From an uncultured Pelagibacteraceae bacterium (GTDB lineage: Bacteria; Pseudomonadota; Alphaproteobacteria; Pelagibacterales; Pelagibacteraceae), in contig CACLTL010000001.1 in the NCBI GenBank assembly GCA_902609855.1, forward strand, positions 186,001 to 250,000: 64,000 nt of DNA. Reading direction: 5' to 3'. The stretch's first letter is position 1, and every line of letters starts with the position of its first letter. Shown piece by piece: positions 9,482 to 17,497 of this stretch. The translations under genes were made by a program, and so were the position numbers. Below the pieces are notes generated by a model, which was not told where the DNA came from, searched no databases, and saw only the letters and a program-made list of their open reading frames with translations.

Positions 9482-9499
9482 AAAACTAAATTACAAATT

Positions 9500-10564
9500 A
9501 TGAGCCTAGAATTAAAAAACGTTGAGAAAAAAGTTGGAATAGAAACTCATATTTATCCTACAAACATCAAATTAGAAAAAAATACTATCAACATACTACT
9601 TGGATCAACATTAGCTGGAAAAACAACTTTAATGCAAATCATGGCAGGTTTGGACAAACCAACAAATGGTGAGATATGGTTCAATGGAGAAAACGTAACC
9701 GGCAAACAAGTGCAGAAAAGAAATGTATCTATGGTTTACCAACAATTTATTAATTACCCGAGTTTTACAGTTTTTGAAAATATAGCTTCACCTTTAAAAA
9801 TTACAGGTGTTAATTCAGATGAAATTAAAGAAAGAGTAGGTAAGGTTGCTGAATTATTAAAATTATCTTCAATGTTAGATAAAAAACCAGATGAACTATC
9901 TGGAGGCCAACAACAAAGAACAGCTTTAGCGAGAGCTCTTGTGAAAGACTCAGACTTAATACTACTTGATGAGCCTTTAGCGAATTTAGATTTCAAACTC
10001 AGAGAAGAATTAAGAGAAGAACTTCCAAAATTATTTGAAGATAGAGAATGTATTGTTGTTTATGCAACAACAGAACCATCTGATGCTCTCATGATTGGTG
10101 GAAATACAGCTACAATTCTAGAAGGAAAAATCATTCAATACGGAAAGACCTTAGATGTTTATAATAAACCTGAAAATTTAATTTCAGCAAAAGTTTTTAG
10201 TGATCCACCGATGAATATTGCAGAAATTTCTAAAAGCGGTGATACCTGCAAATTAGCAGATAATAGTGTTCAGTGGAAATCAAATGTAAAAATTAAAGAT
10301 GGAAATTATAAAATAGGAATTAGACCACATAACATAACAACATACAAAGAGGGAAGTAATACAGTTGAAATTAATGGTAAAGTTTTAATTTCAGAGCTTA
10401 GTGGCTCAGAAAGTTTAATACATTTTACTAACGGAAACTTAAATTGGGTCTCTTTATCCAATGGTATTCAGCAAAAAAACATTGGTGAAAATACAAAATT
10501 ATTTATGAATGTAGATGAATTTTTATATTTTGATGAAAATAACAGATTGGTAAACCATGGCTAA
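9500..10564 (+). CDS. glpS: Glycerol ABC transporter ATPase GlpS (switch His replaced)
   Basis: MalK-type ABC ATPase of 354 residues. The ATG at 9500 is preferred because an earlier in-frame TTG (9464) lies inside the terminator loop. Walker A is GSTLAGKT (35-42), the Q-loop is at Q81/Q82, the signature LSGGQ is intact (133-137), and Walker B is LILLDE (153-158). The switch region reads VYATTEP (187-193), so the position normally held by the catalytic His (as in VTHDQ) is Thr191. A C-terminal TOBE-like regulatory domain follows. It overlaps glpT by 8 bases. The defect is complementary to that of GlpT (see findings). Confidence 0.9.
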   Translation: MSLELKNVEKKVGIETHIYPTNIKLEKNTINILLGSTLAGKTTLMQIMAGLDKPTNGEIWFNGENVTGKQVQKRNVSMVYQQFINYPSFTVFENIASPLKITGVNSDEIKERVGKVAELLKLSSMLDKKPDELSGGQQQRTALARALVKDSDLILLDEPLANLDFKLREELREELPKLFEDRECIVVYATTEPSDALMIGGNTATILEGKIIQYGKTLDVYNKPENLISAKVFSDPPMNIAEISKSGDTCKLADNSVQWKSNVKIKDGNYKIGIRPHNITTYKEGSNTVEINGKVLISELSGSESLIHFTNGNLNWVSLSNGIQQKNIGENTKLFMNVDEFLYFDENNRLVNHG

Positions 10565-11618
10565 AATAACATTAAACAATTTAAGTCATAGTTATGTTCC
10601 TGATTATACAGATGCAGATTTAGTATTAAGAGACATTAACATTGATTGGAAAGATGGAGGAGCATATGCTTTATTAGGTCCCTCAGGATGTGGAAAGACA
10701 ACACTTTTAAATATTATTTCAGGATTAATTAAACCGTCTAAAGGGGATATTTTATTTGATGATAAAAATGTAACGTCTTTAAATCCAGTTGAAAGAGATA
10801 TAGCTCAAATATTTCAATTTCCCGTCATCTATGACACGATGACAGTCTATGACAATTTAGCTTTTCCTTTAAAAAATAGAAATCTTTCTGATACAGAAAT
10901 TGACTCTAAAGTAAGAGAAATAGCCGAAATGTTAGAATTAACATCAACACTAAACAATAGAGCCTCTGGTTTGACAGCAGACGGTAAACAAAAAATTTCG
11001 TTGGGCAGAGGATTGGTGAGATCAGATGTTAATGTAATTATGTTTGATGAACCTTTAACTGTAATTGATCCACATCTAAAATGGATTTTAAGATCAAAAC
11101 TAAAAGAATTACATCAAAAAATTAATCGAACAATGATTTACGTTACACACGACCAAACCGAAGCTTTAACATTTGCAGATCAGGTTGTAGTTATGCACGA
11201 AGGGCAAATAGTTCAAACTGGAACTCCTGTAGAATTATTCGAGAAACCAAAACACACTTTTGTTGGCCACTTTATAGGCTCTCCAGGTATGAATATTTTA
11301 CCTTGCCAAATAAAAAATGGCCAAATAAATTTTGCAGGACAAGAAATACAAAGTAATTCAAATATTAAAAAAAATAATTTTAAAAAAACACAATTAGGAA
11401 TAAGGCCAGAATTTATTAATTTTTCTGACAAAGGTATTCCTGTGAAAATAAAAAGAGTTAGTAATACTGGAAGACACAAAATAATTGATACAGAGTGTAG
11501 TGGGGGAACAATTAAAGTTTTATCTAATGCCTCTACAGAAATTCCTAGCGGAAGCGCTCATATTAACTTTGATCAAAAATACACTTACGTTTATGGAGAT
11601 AACTGGATAATTGAATAA
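10557..11618 (+). CDS. glpT: Glycerol ABC transporter ATPase GlpT (signature motif degenerate)
   Basis: Second MalK-type ATPase of 353 residues. Walker A GPSGCGKT (41-48), Q-loop Q87, Walker B VIMFDE (160-165) and switch His198 in VTHDQ are intact. The ABC signature is not: where LSGGQ is expected it reads GLTADGKQK (138-146). A TOBE-like C-terminal domain is present. It overlaps the preceding ATPase gene by 8 bases and the permease gene glpP by one base (TAATG), so the subunits are translationally coupled. It is expected to form a heterodimer with GlpS at the inner membrane. Confidence 0.9.
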   Translation: MAKITLNNLSHSYVPDYTDADLVLRDINIDWKDGGAYALLGPSGCGKTTLLNIISGLIKPSKGDILFDDKNVTSLNPVERDIAQIFQFPVIYDTMTVYDNLAFPLKNRNLSDTEIDSKVREIAEMLELTSTLNNRASGLTADGKQKISLGRGLVRSDVNVIMFDEPLTVIDPHLKWILRSKLKELHQKINRTMIYVTHDQTEALTFADQVVVMHEGQIVQTGTPVELFEKPKHTFVGHFIGSPGMNILPCQIKNGQINFAGQEIQSNSNIKKNNFKKTQLGIRPEFINFSDKGIPVKIKRVSNTGRHKIIDTECSGGTIKVLSNASTEIPSGSAHINFDQKYTYVYGDNWIIE

Positions 11619-12484
11619 TGAATAAAACTATAAATCAAAAAGCTTGGTTCTTTGTTGTTCCTGTATTTGTTTTAGTGGCGTTTAACGCAGCTATTCCATT
11701 GATGACAGTAGTTAATTACTCTTTCCAAGAGACATTCGGTAACAACGTATTTGCCTGGGAAGGAACTAGATGGTTTAAACAAATTCTGTTATCTGAAAGA
11801 TTTCACGACGCTTTAGGAAGGCAAATAGCTTTTACATTTATAATTTTACTAATTCAAATACCACTTGGTATTGGAATAGCTTTAACAATGCCGAAAAAAG
11901 GTTGGGGTGTTCCAGTATGTTTAATTCTAATGTCGATGCCTCTTTTAATTCCATGGAATGTTGTAGGCGCAATGTGGAATATATTTGCATTACCTGACAT
12001 AGGTTTTCTTGGTTACTCTTTAAATGCCATTGGATTTGACTTTAATTTTACACAACAACCCGGAGATGCTTGGTTTACTACAATCCTAATGGACGTTTGG
12101 CACTGGACTTCACTTGTAGTGCTTTTATCTTATGCTGGACTAAATTCAATTCAACCAGCTTATTATCAAGCTGCAGAAATTGATGGAGCAAGTCGTTGGG
12201 CAACTTTCAGATACATTGAACTTCCGAAAATGAAAAAGGTTTTAACTTTAGCTATTCTTTTAAGATTTATGGATAGCTTTATGATTTATACTGAACCGTT
12301 CGTACTAACTGGTGGTGGACCAGGAAATGCAACAGCATTTTTATCAATAGATTTAGTTAAGATGGCTTTAGGTCAATTTGATTTAGGCCCTGCAGCTGCG
12401 ATGTCATTAATATATTTCTTTATAGTACTGTTAGTTTGTTGGGTATTTTATAGCTTAATGATGAAAAATGAGGTTAGGTCATGA
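11618..12484 (+). CDS. glpP: Glycerol ABC transporter permease GlpP
   Basis: Inner-membrane permease of 288 residues in the MalF/UgpA-like family, with about six transmembrane helices. The cytoplasmic EAA loop that docks on the ATPase is recognisable near residue 185 (YYQAAEIDGASRWATFRYI). A short C-terminal hydrophilic tail follows the last helix. It overlaps glpQ by 4 bases (ATGA). Assigned to glycerol from operon context; the permease sequence alone would fit any carbohydrate-type importer. Confidence 0.88.
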   Translation: MNKTINQKAWFFVVPVFVLVAFNAAIPLMTVVNYSFQETFGNNVFAWEGTRWFKQILLSERFHDALGRQIAFTFIILLIQIPLGIGIALTMPKKGWGVPVCLILMSMPLLIPWNVVGAMWNIFALPDIGFLGYSLNAIGFDFNFTQQPGDAWFTTILMDVWHWTSLVVLLSYAGLNSIQPAYYQAAEIDGASRWATFRYIELPKMKKVLTLAILLRFMDSFMIYTEPFVLTGGGPGNATAFLSIDLVKMALGQFDLGPAAAMSLIYFFIVLLVCWVFYSLMMKNEVRS

Positions 12485-13281
12485 AAAAATACAAGTGGTT
12501 AGTACCAACACTTTATATTATCTTTTTAATGCTACCAATTTATTGGTTAATCAACATGTCTTTTAAAACAACAACTGAGATTATAAATACTTATTCTTTA
12601 TGGCCAAAAGAATTTACGACTGAGAATTATGTAAAGATCTTCACAGATAGCACCTGGTATATGGGTTACGTAAATTCAATTACCTATACAGTATTTAATA
12701 CACTTATATCAGTTGCAGCTGCTCTACCTGCTGCTTATGCTTTTTCTAGATATAAATTTTTAGGTGATAAACATTTATTTTTCTGGCTTTTAACAAATAG
12801 AATGGCTCCGCCGGCAGTTTTTGCTTTACCATTCTTTCAATTTTATTCATCTGTAAATTTGTTTGATACTCATATAGCTGTAGCTCTTTCACACTGCTTA
12901 TTTAACATTCCGTTAGCTGTATGGATTTTAGAGGGTTTCATGTCAGCTGTTCCAAAAGAATTAGATGAAACAGCTTATGTAGATGGTTATTCTTTTAATA
13001 GATTTTTCTTTAAAATATTTATTCCAACAATCGCTGCAGGAATAGGTATCACAATGTTTTTCTGTTTTATGTTTTCTTGGGTAGAACTGTTATTAGCTAA
13101 AACTTTGACAGCAACAGCAGCTAAACCAATAGCAGCTACGATGACAAGAACTGCAAGCACATCAGGATATGAACTTGGTTTACTAGCAGCAGCGGGAAGT
13201 TTAACAATAATTCCTGGAGCAATAGTAATTTACTTTGTAAGAAATTATATTGCTAAAGGTTTTGCGATGGGAAGAGTATGA
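12481..13281 (+). CDS. glpQ: Glycerol ABC transporter permease GlpQ
   Basis: MalG-like inner-membrane permease of 266 residues, with about six helices. It opens with a cytoplasmic Lys-rich start and one long helix, and has an EAA-like loop (ELDETAYVDGYSFNRFFF). It pairs with GlpP to form the translocation channel. The start overlaps glpP and the stop overlaps glpU, both by 4 bases, which indicates strict stoichiometric coupling. The symbol follows the rhizobial transporter; it is not the unrelated glycerophosphodiester phosphodiesterase GlpQ. Confidence 0.88.
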   Translation: MKKYKWLVPTLYIIFLMLPIYWLINMSFKTTTEIINTYSLWPKEFTTENYVKIFTDSTWYMGYVNSITYTVFNTLISVAAALPAAYAFSRYKFLGDKHLFFWLLTNRMAPPAVFALPFFQFYSSVNLFDTHIAVALSHCLFNIPLAVWILEGFMSAVPKELDETAYVDGYSFNRFFFKIFIPTIAAGIGITMFFCFMFSWVELLLAKTLTATAAKPIAATMTRTASTSGYELGLLAAAGSLTIIPGAIVIYFVRNYIAKGFAMGRV

Positions 13282-13634
13282 TTTTTACTAAATTACATGC
13301 AGCTACTTGGGGCGATGTTGGAAAGGCAAAAGAAAAAGGTTTTTTTGACTTTGATTTATTTTCTTGGATGGCGTGGACTTGGCAAACAGCTTCATTTTTT
13401 ATTTTTATAGCTCTTTGCATTACTGTAATGTTAATTTGGGAAAAATATTCTCCTGGAGGAAATCCTCGAAAAGGAATTTTAGGATTAGATACAACTAGAG
13501 GAGATAGACTTTTCGTATCACTATTAGGAAGTGCTTTTATTCATTTAGCTTGGCTTGGTTTAGTAGGCAGTCTGCTGTGGATAGCAACAATTATTTGTGT
13601 TGCATATTTTGTTATTGTATTTAAATACGTATAA
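13278..13634 (+). CDS. glpU: Small membrane protein GlpU (DUF2160 family)
   Basis: 118-residue protein with an N-terminal amphipathic stretch (DVGKAKEKGFFDFDLFSWMAW) and about three hydrophobic segments. It resembles the DUF2160 protein that accompanies GlpP/GlpQ in rhizobial glycerol operons. Its role is unknown; accessory membrane subunit is an inference from conserved linkage. It starts inside the glpQ stop (ATGA) and is followed 2 bases later by gap. Confidence 0.82.
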   Translation: MIFTKLHAATWGDVGKAKEKGFFDFDLFSWMAWTWQTASFFIFIALCITVMLIWEKYSPGGNPRKGILGLDTTRGDRLFVSLLGSAFIHLAWLGLVGSLLWIATIICVAYFVIVFKYV

Positions 13635-13636
13635 AA

Positions 13637-14641
13637 ATGATCAAAGTTGGAATAAATGGATTTGGAAGAATAGGAAGATTAATTTTAAGAGCACTTTTAG
13701 AAAATTACAGAGGAAAAATTCAAGTTGTTGGAATTAATGATCTTGGCTCAATAGAAGCCAATGCACATTTAATAAAATTTGACAGTACACACGGAACTTT
13801 AAATCAAGAAGTTCAAACTTCATCTGAAGGATTTAAAATTGGAGACCAAAATATAAAAGTCTTTTCTGAAAAAGACCCTGCTAAACTTCCATGGGGCAAA
13901 ATAGGAGCTGATGTTGTTTTAGAATGTACAGGTTTTTTCTTAGATAAAGCATCAGCTGGAAAACATATTGATGCAGGAGCAAAAAAAGTAATTATCTCAG
14001 CACCAGCGAAAGAAGTTGATTTTACTGTTGTTCAGGGAGTAAACAGCAAAGATTTAAAAAAAAATCATAATATTATTTCTAATGGATCATGTACCACCAA
14101 TTGTCTGGCTCCAGTAGCAATGGTATTAGAAAACACTTTTGGAATCGAATACGGTTATATGACTACAATTCACAGTTATACTGGAGACCAAAAATTATTA
14201 GATACACTTCATAAAGATCTTAGAAGAGCAAGGGCATCAGGAGATGCAATGATACCGACATCAACAGGTGCAGCAAAAGCTATGAGTTTAGTGTTACCAA
14301 GTCTTAAAGGTAAGTTAGATGGCACTGCTATAAGAGTTCCTACACCAAACGTATCTTTAATAGATCTTACTTTCGTACCAAAAAAAGAAGTTACAGTTGA
14401 TAGTATTAATGAGTCTATGAGTAATGCTGCAAAAGGGCCTTTAAAAGGTATACTTGCAACAAATTCTGCTCCATTAGTGTCAAAAGACTTTAATCACAAT
14501 CCTCACAGCTCAATTTTTGATTTAACACAAACTCAAGTGATTAAAGGAAAGTTTAGTAGAGTTTTGTCTTGGTATGACAATGAGTGGGGTTTCTCAAACA
14601 GAATGTGTGACACTACCATTCAAATAGCTAAATTAATTTAA
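13637..14641 (+). CDS. gap: Glyceraldehyde-3-phosphate dehydrogenase (class I)
   Basis: Oxidises and phosphorylates glyceraldehyde-3-phosphate to 1,3-bisphosphoglycerate. The NAD fold starts GINGFGRIGR (5-14), the active-site motif is SNGSCTTNC with Cys152, and the catalytic base is His179 (TIHSYTGDQ). An acidic residue at the end of the second strand (VGINDL) suggests NAD preference. At 334 residues it is a normal length. It follows glpU by 2 bases rather than sitting with pgk/fba, which makes it look like a dedicated step of the glycerol operon. Its stop overlaps the stop of the convergent minus-strand gene. Confidence 0.95.
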   Translation: MIKVGINGFGRIGRLILRALLENYRGKIQVVGINDLGSIEANAHLIKFDSTHGTLNQEVQTSSEGFKIGDQNIKVFSEKDPAKLPWGKIGADVVLECTGFFLDKASAGKHIDAGAKKVIISAPAKEVDFTVVQGVNSKDLKKNHNIISNGSCTTNCLAPVAMVLENTFGIEYGYMTTIHSYTGDQKLLDTLHKDLRRARASGDAMIPTSTGAAKAMSLVLPSLKGKLDGTAIRVPTPNVSLIDLTFVPKKEVTVDSINESMSNAAKGPLKGILATNSAPLVSKDFNHNPHSSIFDLTQTQVIKGKFSRVLSWYDNEWGFSNRMCDTTIQIAKLI

Positions 14642-15810
14642 TTTTTATCTATATCAATTATATTTGAAAATGGTTTTTGATAAATAAATTTTAAATTAGT
14701 ATTACAGCAGTGTGGTATAGTCCAAGTGAAACCAAATAAAAATATTATTAAAGCAGCAATTGGTTTTTTAATATTAATAAATTCTTCACCCACTGTTAAA
14801 AACTTTGTTGAAATAGCCTTAAAATAAAAAATCGATGAAGAGATATACGCCATATACATATATCTACCATAATCTACACCAATAAAATAAATTGGAAAAG
14901 TAATAAGATTTATAAAAATAAAAATTAAAATTGGATTAAGAGTAAAAGAATATCTTTTGTTTAATTTTGATTTATAAAAAGCATACATTAAAGGAGAATT
15001 AGCTAAAATAAACATTAATGAGTAAAAATTTAAATAATTTTCTTTTATCCAAAGTTTATCATTTAATTCTAATGCATAACCAAGAGACCAATTTACAGTT
15101 TCTATATAATCATTTTGACCACAGGTAGGTAAAAAATTTCTAATCGAGTCACAAATTTTAATTATTGACTGATTATCTACTGAAGTATTAAATAAAACTA
15201 GTGCTAGGAGCACTATTGAAAAAATAAAAATAATCGCAAGTTCTCTAAAAATTTTTCTAAATGATTTTGTATAGTTACAAATTATGAAAAGAAGAAAAAA
15301 AATCGGGGTAAAAACAATAAATCCTGTATGACTAAAAGCAGAAATTAATACAAGAAAAATAATTAAATATTTTTGATTTTCAAATTTTATCTTTTCTAAA
15401 CACATTGTTAAAAAAATTACAGAAAATACAAATATAATATCCTTTCGTCCGGAAACTTTTTGCTCCATTACTGGATAGATAAATGATAATGGAGAAAAAA
15501 GTATTAAAAGATTTAATAAGTTTAATTTAACTTTTGAAGTAAATTTTATAAAATAAATTGCAAAAGAAAAGTATAATAAACTCACAGAAATAAAGACGAT
15601 AAAATCTAATGGGATAGTTGTTAATTTATATAATTGATAAAAAAATTCACCTGGCAAACCTCTTCTTACAAAACCTCCTTGATAATTAATTAACCAGTCA
15701 CTGTATTGAAAAGGAGATTTTTCTATTACAAAAAAAGCAAAATTAAATATTATTATTAGAGTTGAGGTAATAACAAATAAAATGATTAATTTATTGTTTT
15801 TTAACAACAT
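14638..15810 (-). CDS. Uncharacterised polytopic membrane protein
   Basis: 390-residue protein with roughly ten hydrophobic segments and a short charged loop after the first helix containing YQGGFVRRGLPGEFF. Overall layout (first helix, conserved charged loop, many helices) recalls GT-C-like or polysaccharide-assembly membrane proteins, but I do not recognise a named family. It is the last gene of the minus-strand pyk operon, 18 bases after the GT2 glycosyltransferase. A role in building a surface glycan is therefore only an inference. Codon use is very AT-rich like its neighbours. Confidence 0.82.
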   Translation of the reverse strand: MLLKNNKLIILFVITSTLIIIFNFAFFVIEKSPFQYSDWLINYQGGFVRRGLPGEFFYQLYKLTTIPLDFIVFISVSLLYFSFAIYFIKFTSKVKLNLLNLLILFSPLSFIYPVMEQKVSGRKDIIFVFSVIFLTMCLEKIKFENQKYLIIFLVLISAFSHTGFIVFTPIFFLLFIICNYTKSFRKIFRELAIIFIFSIVLLALVLFNTSVDNQSIIKICDSIRNFLPTCGQNDYIETVNWSLGYALELNDKLWIKENYLNFYSLMFILANSPLMYAFYKSKLNKRYSFTLNPILIFIFINLITFPIYFIGVDYGRYMYMAYISSSIFYFKAISTKFLTVGEEFINIKKPIAALIIFLFGFTWTIPHCCNTNLKFIYQKPFSNIIDIDKN

Positions 15811-15828
15811 CTATCTCTATTAGCTATT

Positions 15829-16617
15829 TTACAATACTTTGTCTATAATCTTATATTGTTCTTCAATATCTTTTTTTTTTACAACAGGATATACAATAAA
15901 TTTAACAAAAGTTTTTGGTAAAAATAACCAAAGACTATGAAAAAAAGATTTTGATTTAATTTTAATAATCATAATTGACCATAACTCTACTAGTCTTTGT
16001 AGATTATAATTCGTTTGTCCCGACAGTCTCTCATCGTGAAGTACATCTAAAATAAAAATTTTTTCACTTTGATCTAAAATCAACCAATCAAGAAATACCT
16101 CTTTTTCTTTATATTTAATAATATTGGACAAAATTTTTTTGTTAAAACCTTTAAATGATGATGTGTAAATTTTAATTGGTTTAAGAGCTAATAAACTAGC
16201 AGTAATATTATTAAGCCAGCTTACAAAAATTTTCCATTTTAAATGTTTTCTTTTTAAATATTTTACATAACAAATTTCATAACCAGAATTTAATTTATTA
16301 TAAATATCTATTATATATTTTGGATTATGTTGCATATCGTCATCCATCAAAATACAAAATTCCCCTGAACAAAAATTTAAACCCGCAATAATTGCATTAT
16401 GCTGCCCATAATTATTTTGTAAGTTTATGCCTTTTACAAATGGGTATTTCTTGTTTAAGAATTTAATTTTTTCCCAACTTTGGTCTTTACTTAAGTCATT
16501 GACTAAAATTATCTCAACTTTTAAGTTTTGTAATTTAGTACTTTTAATTATTTCCCTTACTAAAGTGGAAATAATTTTTTCACTATTATAAACTGGTATA
16601 ACTACTGATAAATTCAT
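15829..16617 (-). CDS. Family 2 glycosyltransferase (dolichyl-phosphate-mannose-synthase-like)
   Basis: Transfers a sugar from a nucleotide donor, probably onto a lipid phosphate or glycan. The GT2 fold begins SVVIPVYNSEK (4-14). The nucleotide/metal motif DDDMQ is at 92-96, and the RLSGQTNYNLQRL region corresponds to the DPM-synthase/ArnC pattern. At 262 residues it lacks the clear paired C-terminal helices of ArnC/GtrB; only a weakly hydrophobic stretch is seen near residues 225-245. It shares one base with the preceding SDR gene (TAATG) and is followed by the polytopic membrane protein, suggesting a glycan module. The acceptor is unknown. Confidence 0.88.
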   Translation of the reverse strand: MNLSVVIPVYNSEKIISTLVREIIKSTKLQNLKVEIILVNDLSKDQSWEKIKFLNKKYPFVKGINLQNNYGQHNAIIAGLNFCSGEFCILMDDDMQHNPKYIIDIYNKLNSGYEICYVKYLKRKHLKWKIFVSWLNNITASLLALKPIKIYTSSFKGFNKKILSNIIKYKEKEVFLDWLILDQSEKIFILDVLHDERLSGQTNYNLQRLVELWSIMIIKIKSKSFFHSLWLFLPKTFVKFIVYPVVKKKDIEEQYKIIDKVL

Positions 16618-17327
16618 TAATAGTATTTATTTATCGTCTTTGATAAGTAATTTCTATTAAATCTTATTTTAGCTTCTTTGAAATAATGTCTATTTTTTTG
16701 ATAATTTAAAGGCCAAATTTGTTTTTTAATTATTTTGTATTTAAATTTAGCAATCTTCTTTAATTTTTTTTCGAAAATTCTAACAATATCTATTGGTTCA
16801 ATATTATATTTATTCGATAAGGTTATGACTTTATTTTTATTTTTTTTATTTTTTATAATAATCTTTATTACTTTGAGAACATCATCAATATCTAAAATGT
16901 TTCGCTTAAAATTTTTTAAAAGCACCAGTTGTTTATTATTTTTTATACTATAATAAAAAAAATTAACTAAAGTTTTCTTATTCTTACTTTTACCAATTAT
17001 TTGAGGAAGTCTTAAAATTACGTAATTACTAAAATTTTTCTTAATAATATATTCAATTTTAATCTTATTTTTAACGTATAAAGATCTTTTAAATAAACTA
17101 TTAGTTACATCTGCGGTACTAATATAAATAATTTTTTTATTAATATTCTCTTTGGAAAATCTTTTAAAAGATCTTAATTCTCTATTTAATTTATTCAAAG
17201 AGGTTGTTTTAGAATGTGAAACACCTGCTGCGTAAACTATATAGTTAGATTTTTTAAGACTATTTTTTATTTTTAATAAATTTTTACCTAAAAAACCTGT
17301 TCCAACTATATTTACCAAAAGCTTCAT
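16617..17327 (-). CDS. NAD(P)-dependent epimerase/dehydratase-like SDR protein
   Basis: Short extended-SDR-like protein of 236 residues. The nucleotide-binding glycine motif GTGFLG is at residues 9-14, and a Tyr-x-x-x-Lys pair (Y84/K88) follows IIYISTADV at the expected spacing. It is shorter than typical sugar-nucleotide epimerases (about 300 residues) and extremely Lys/Asn/Ile-rich, so the substrate cannot be assigned. It overlaps the 57-residue ORF upstream by 4 bases and the GT2 gene downstream by one base. Function in sugar-nucleotide conversion for the GT2 is plausible but inferred. Confidence 0.8.
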   Translation of the reverse strand: MKLLVNIVGTGFLGKNLLKIKNSLKKSNYIVYAAGVSHSKTTSLNKLNRELRSFKRFSKENINKKIIYISTADVTNSLFKRSLYVKNKIKIEYIIKKNFSNYVILRLPQIIGKSKNKKTLVNFFYYSIKNNKQLVLLKNFKRNILDIDDVLKVIKIIIKNKKNKNKVITLSNKYNIEPIDIVRIFEKKLKKIAKFKYKIIKKQIWPLNYQKNRHYFKEAKIRFNRNYLSKTINKYY

Positions 17328-17497
17328 CTATTTCTTGACTTTTCGGCTTCTTCAATCAGTCTTACAGTGTAATCAGGTATATCATTTTTAGATTTTTTTT
17401 CTGATCTTTTGGTATACGTTTCTTTTTTTTTATCCTTTAAACTATTTAATTCATTTATAGCTACTAATATTTCGTCCACACTATATTGATTTTTCAT
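17324..17497 (-). CDS. Small uncharacterised protein (57 residues) in pyk operon
   Basis: An ATG at 17497 opens a 57-codon frame (starts MKNQYSVDEIL, ends EAEKSRNR, stop at 17324). It shares one base with the pyk stop (TAATG) and overlaps the start of the SDR gene by 4 bases (ATGA), so it fills the spacer exactly. The product is hydrophilic, with a Lys-rich centre and two likely helices, and no signal peptide or membrane segment. I do not recognise it. The exact double coupling is the main argument that it is translated. Confidence 0.68.
   Translation of the reverse strand: MKNQYSVDEILVAINELNSLKDKKKETYTKRSEKKSKNDIPDYTVRLIEEAEKSRNR

Noticed and set aside
9464-9499. Upstream TTG start for glpS
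   Set aside because: The codon lies inside the loop of the glpV terminator hairpin; the ATG at 9500 gives a normal ABC ATPase N-terminus.
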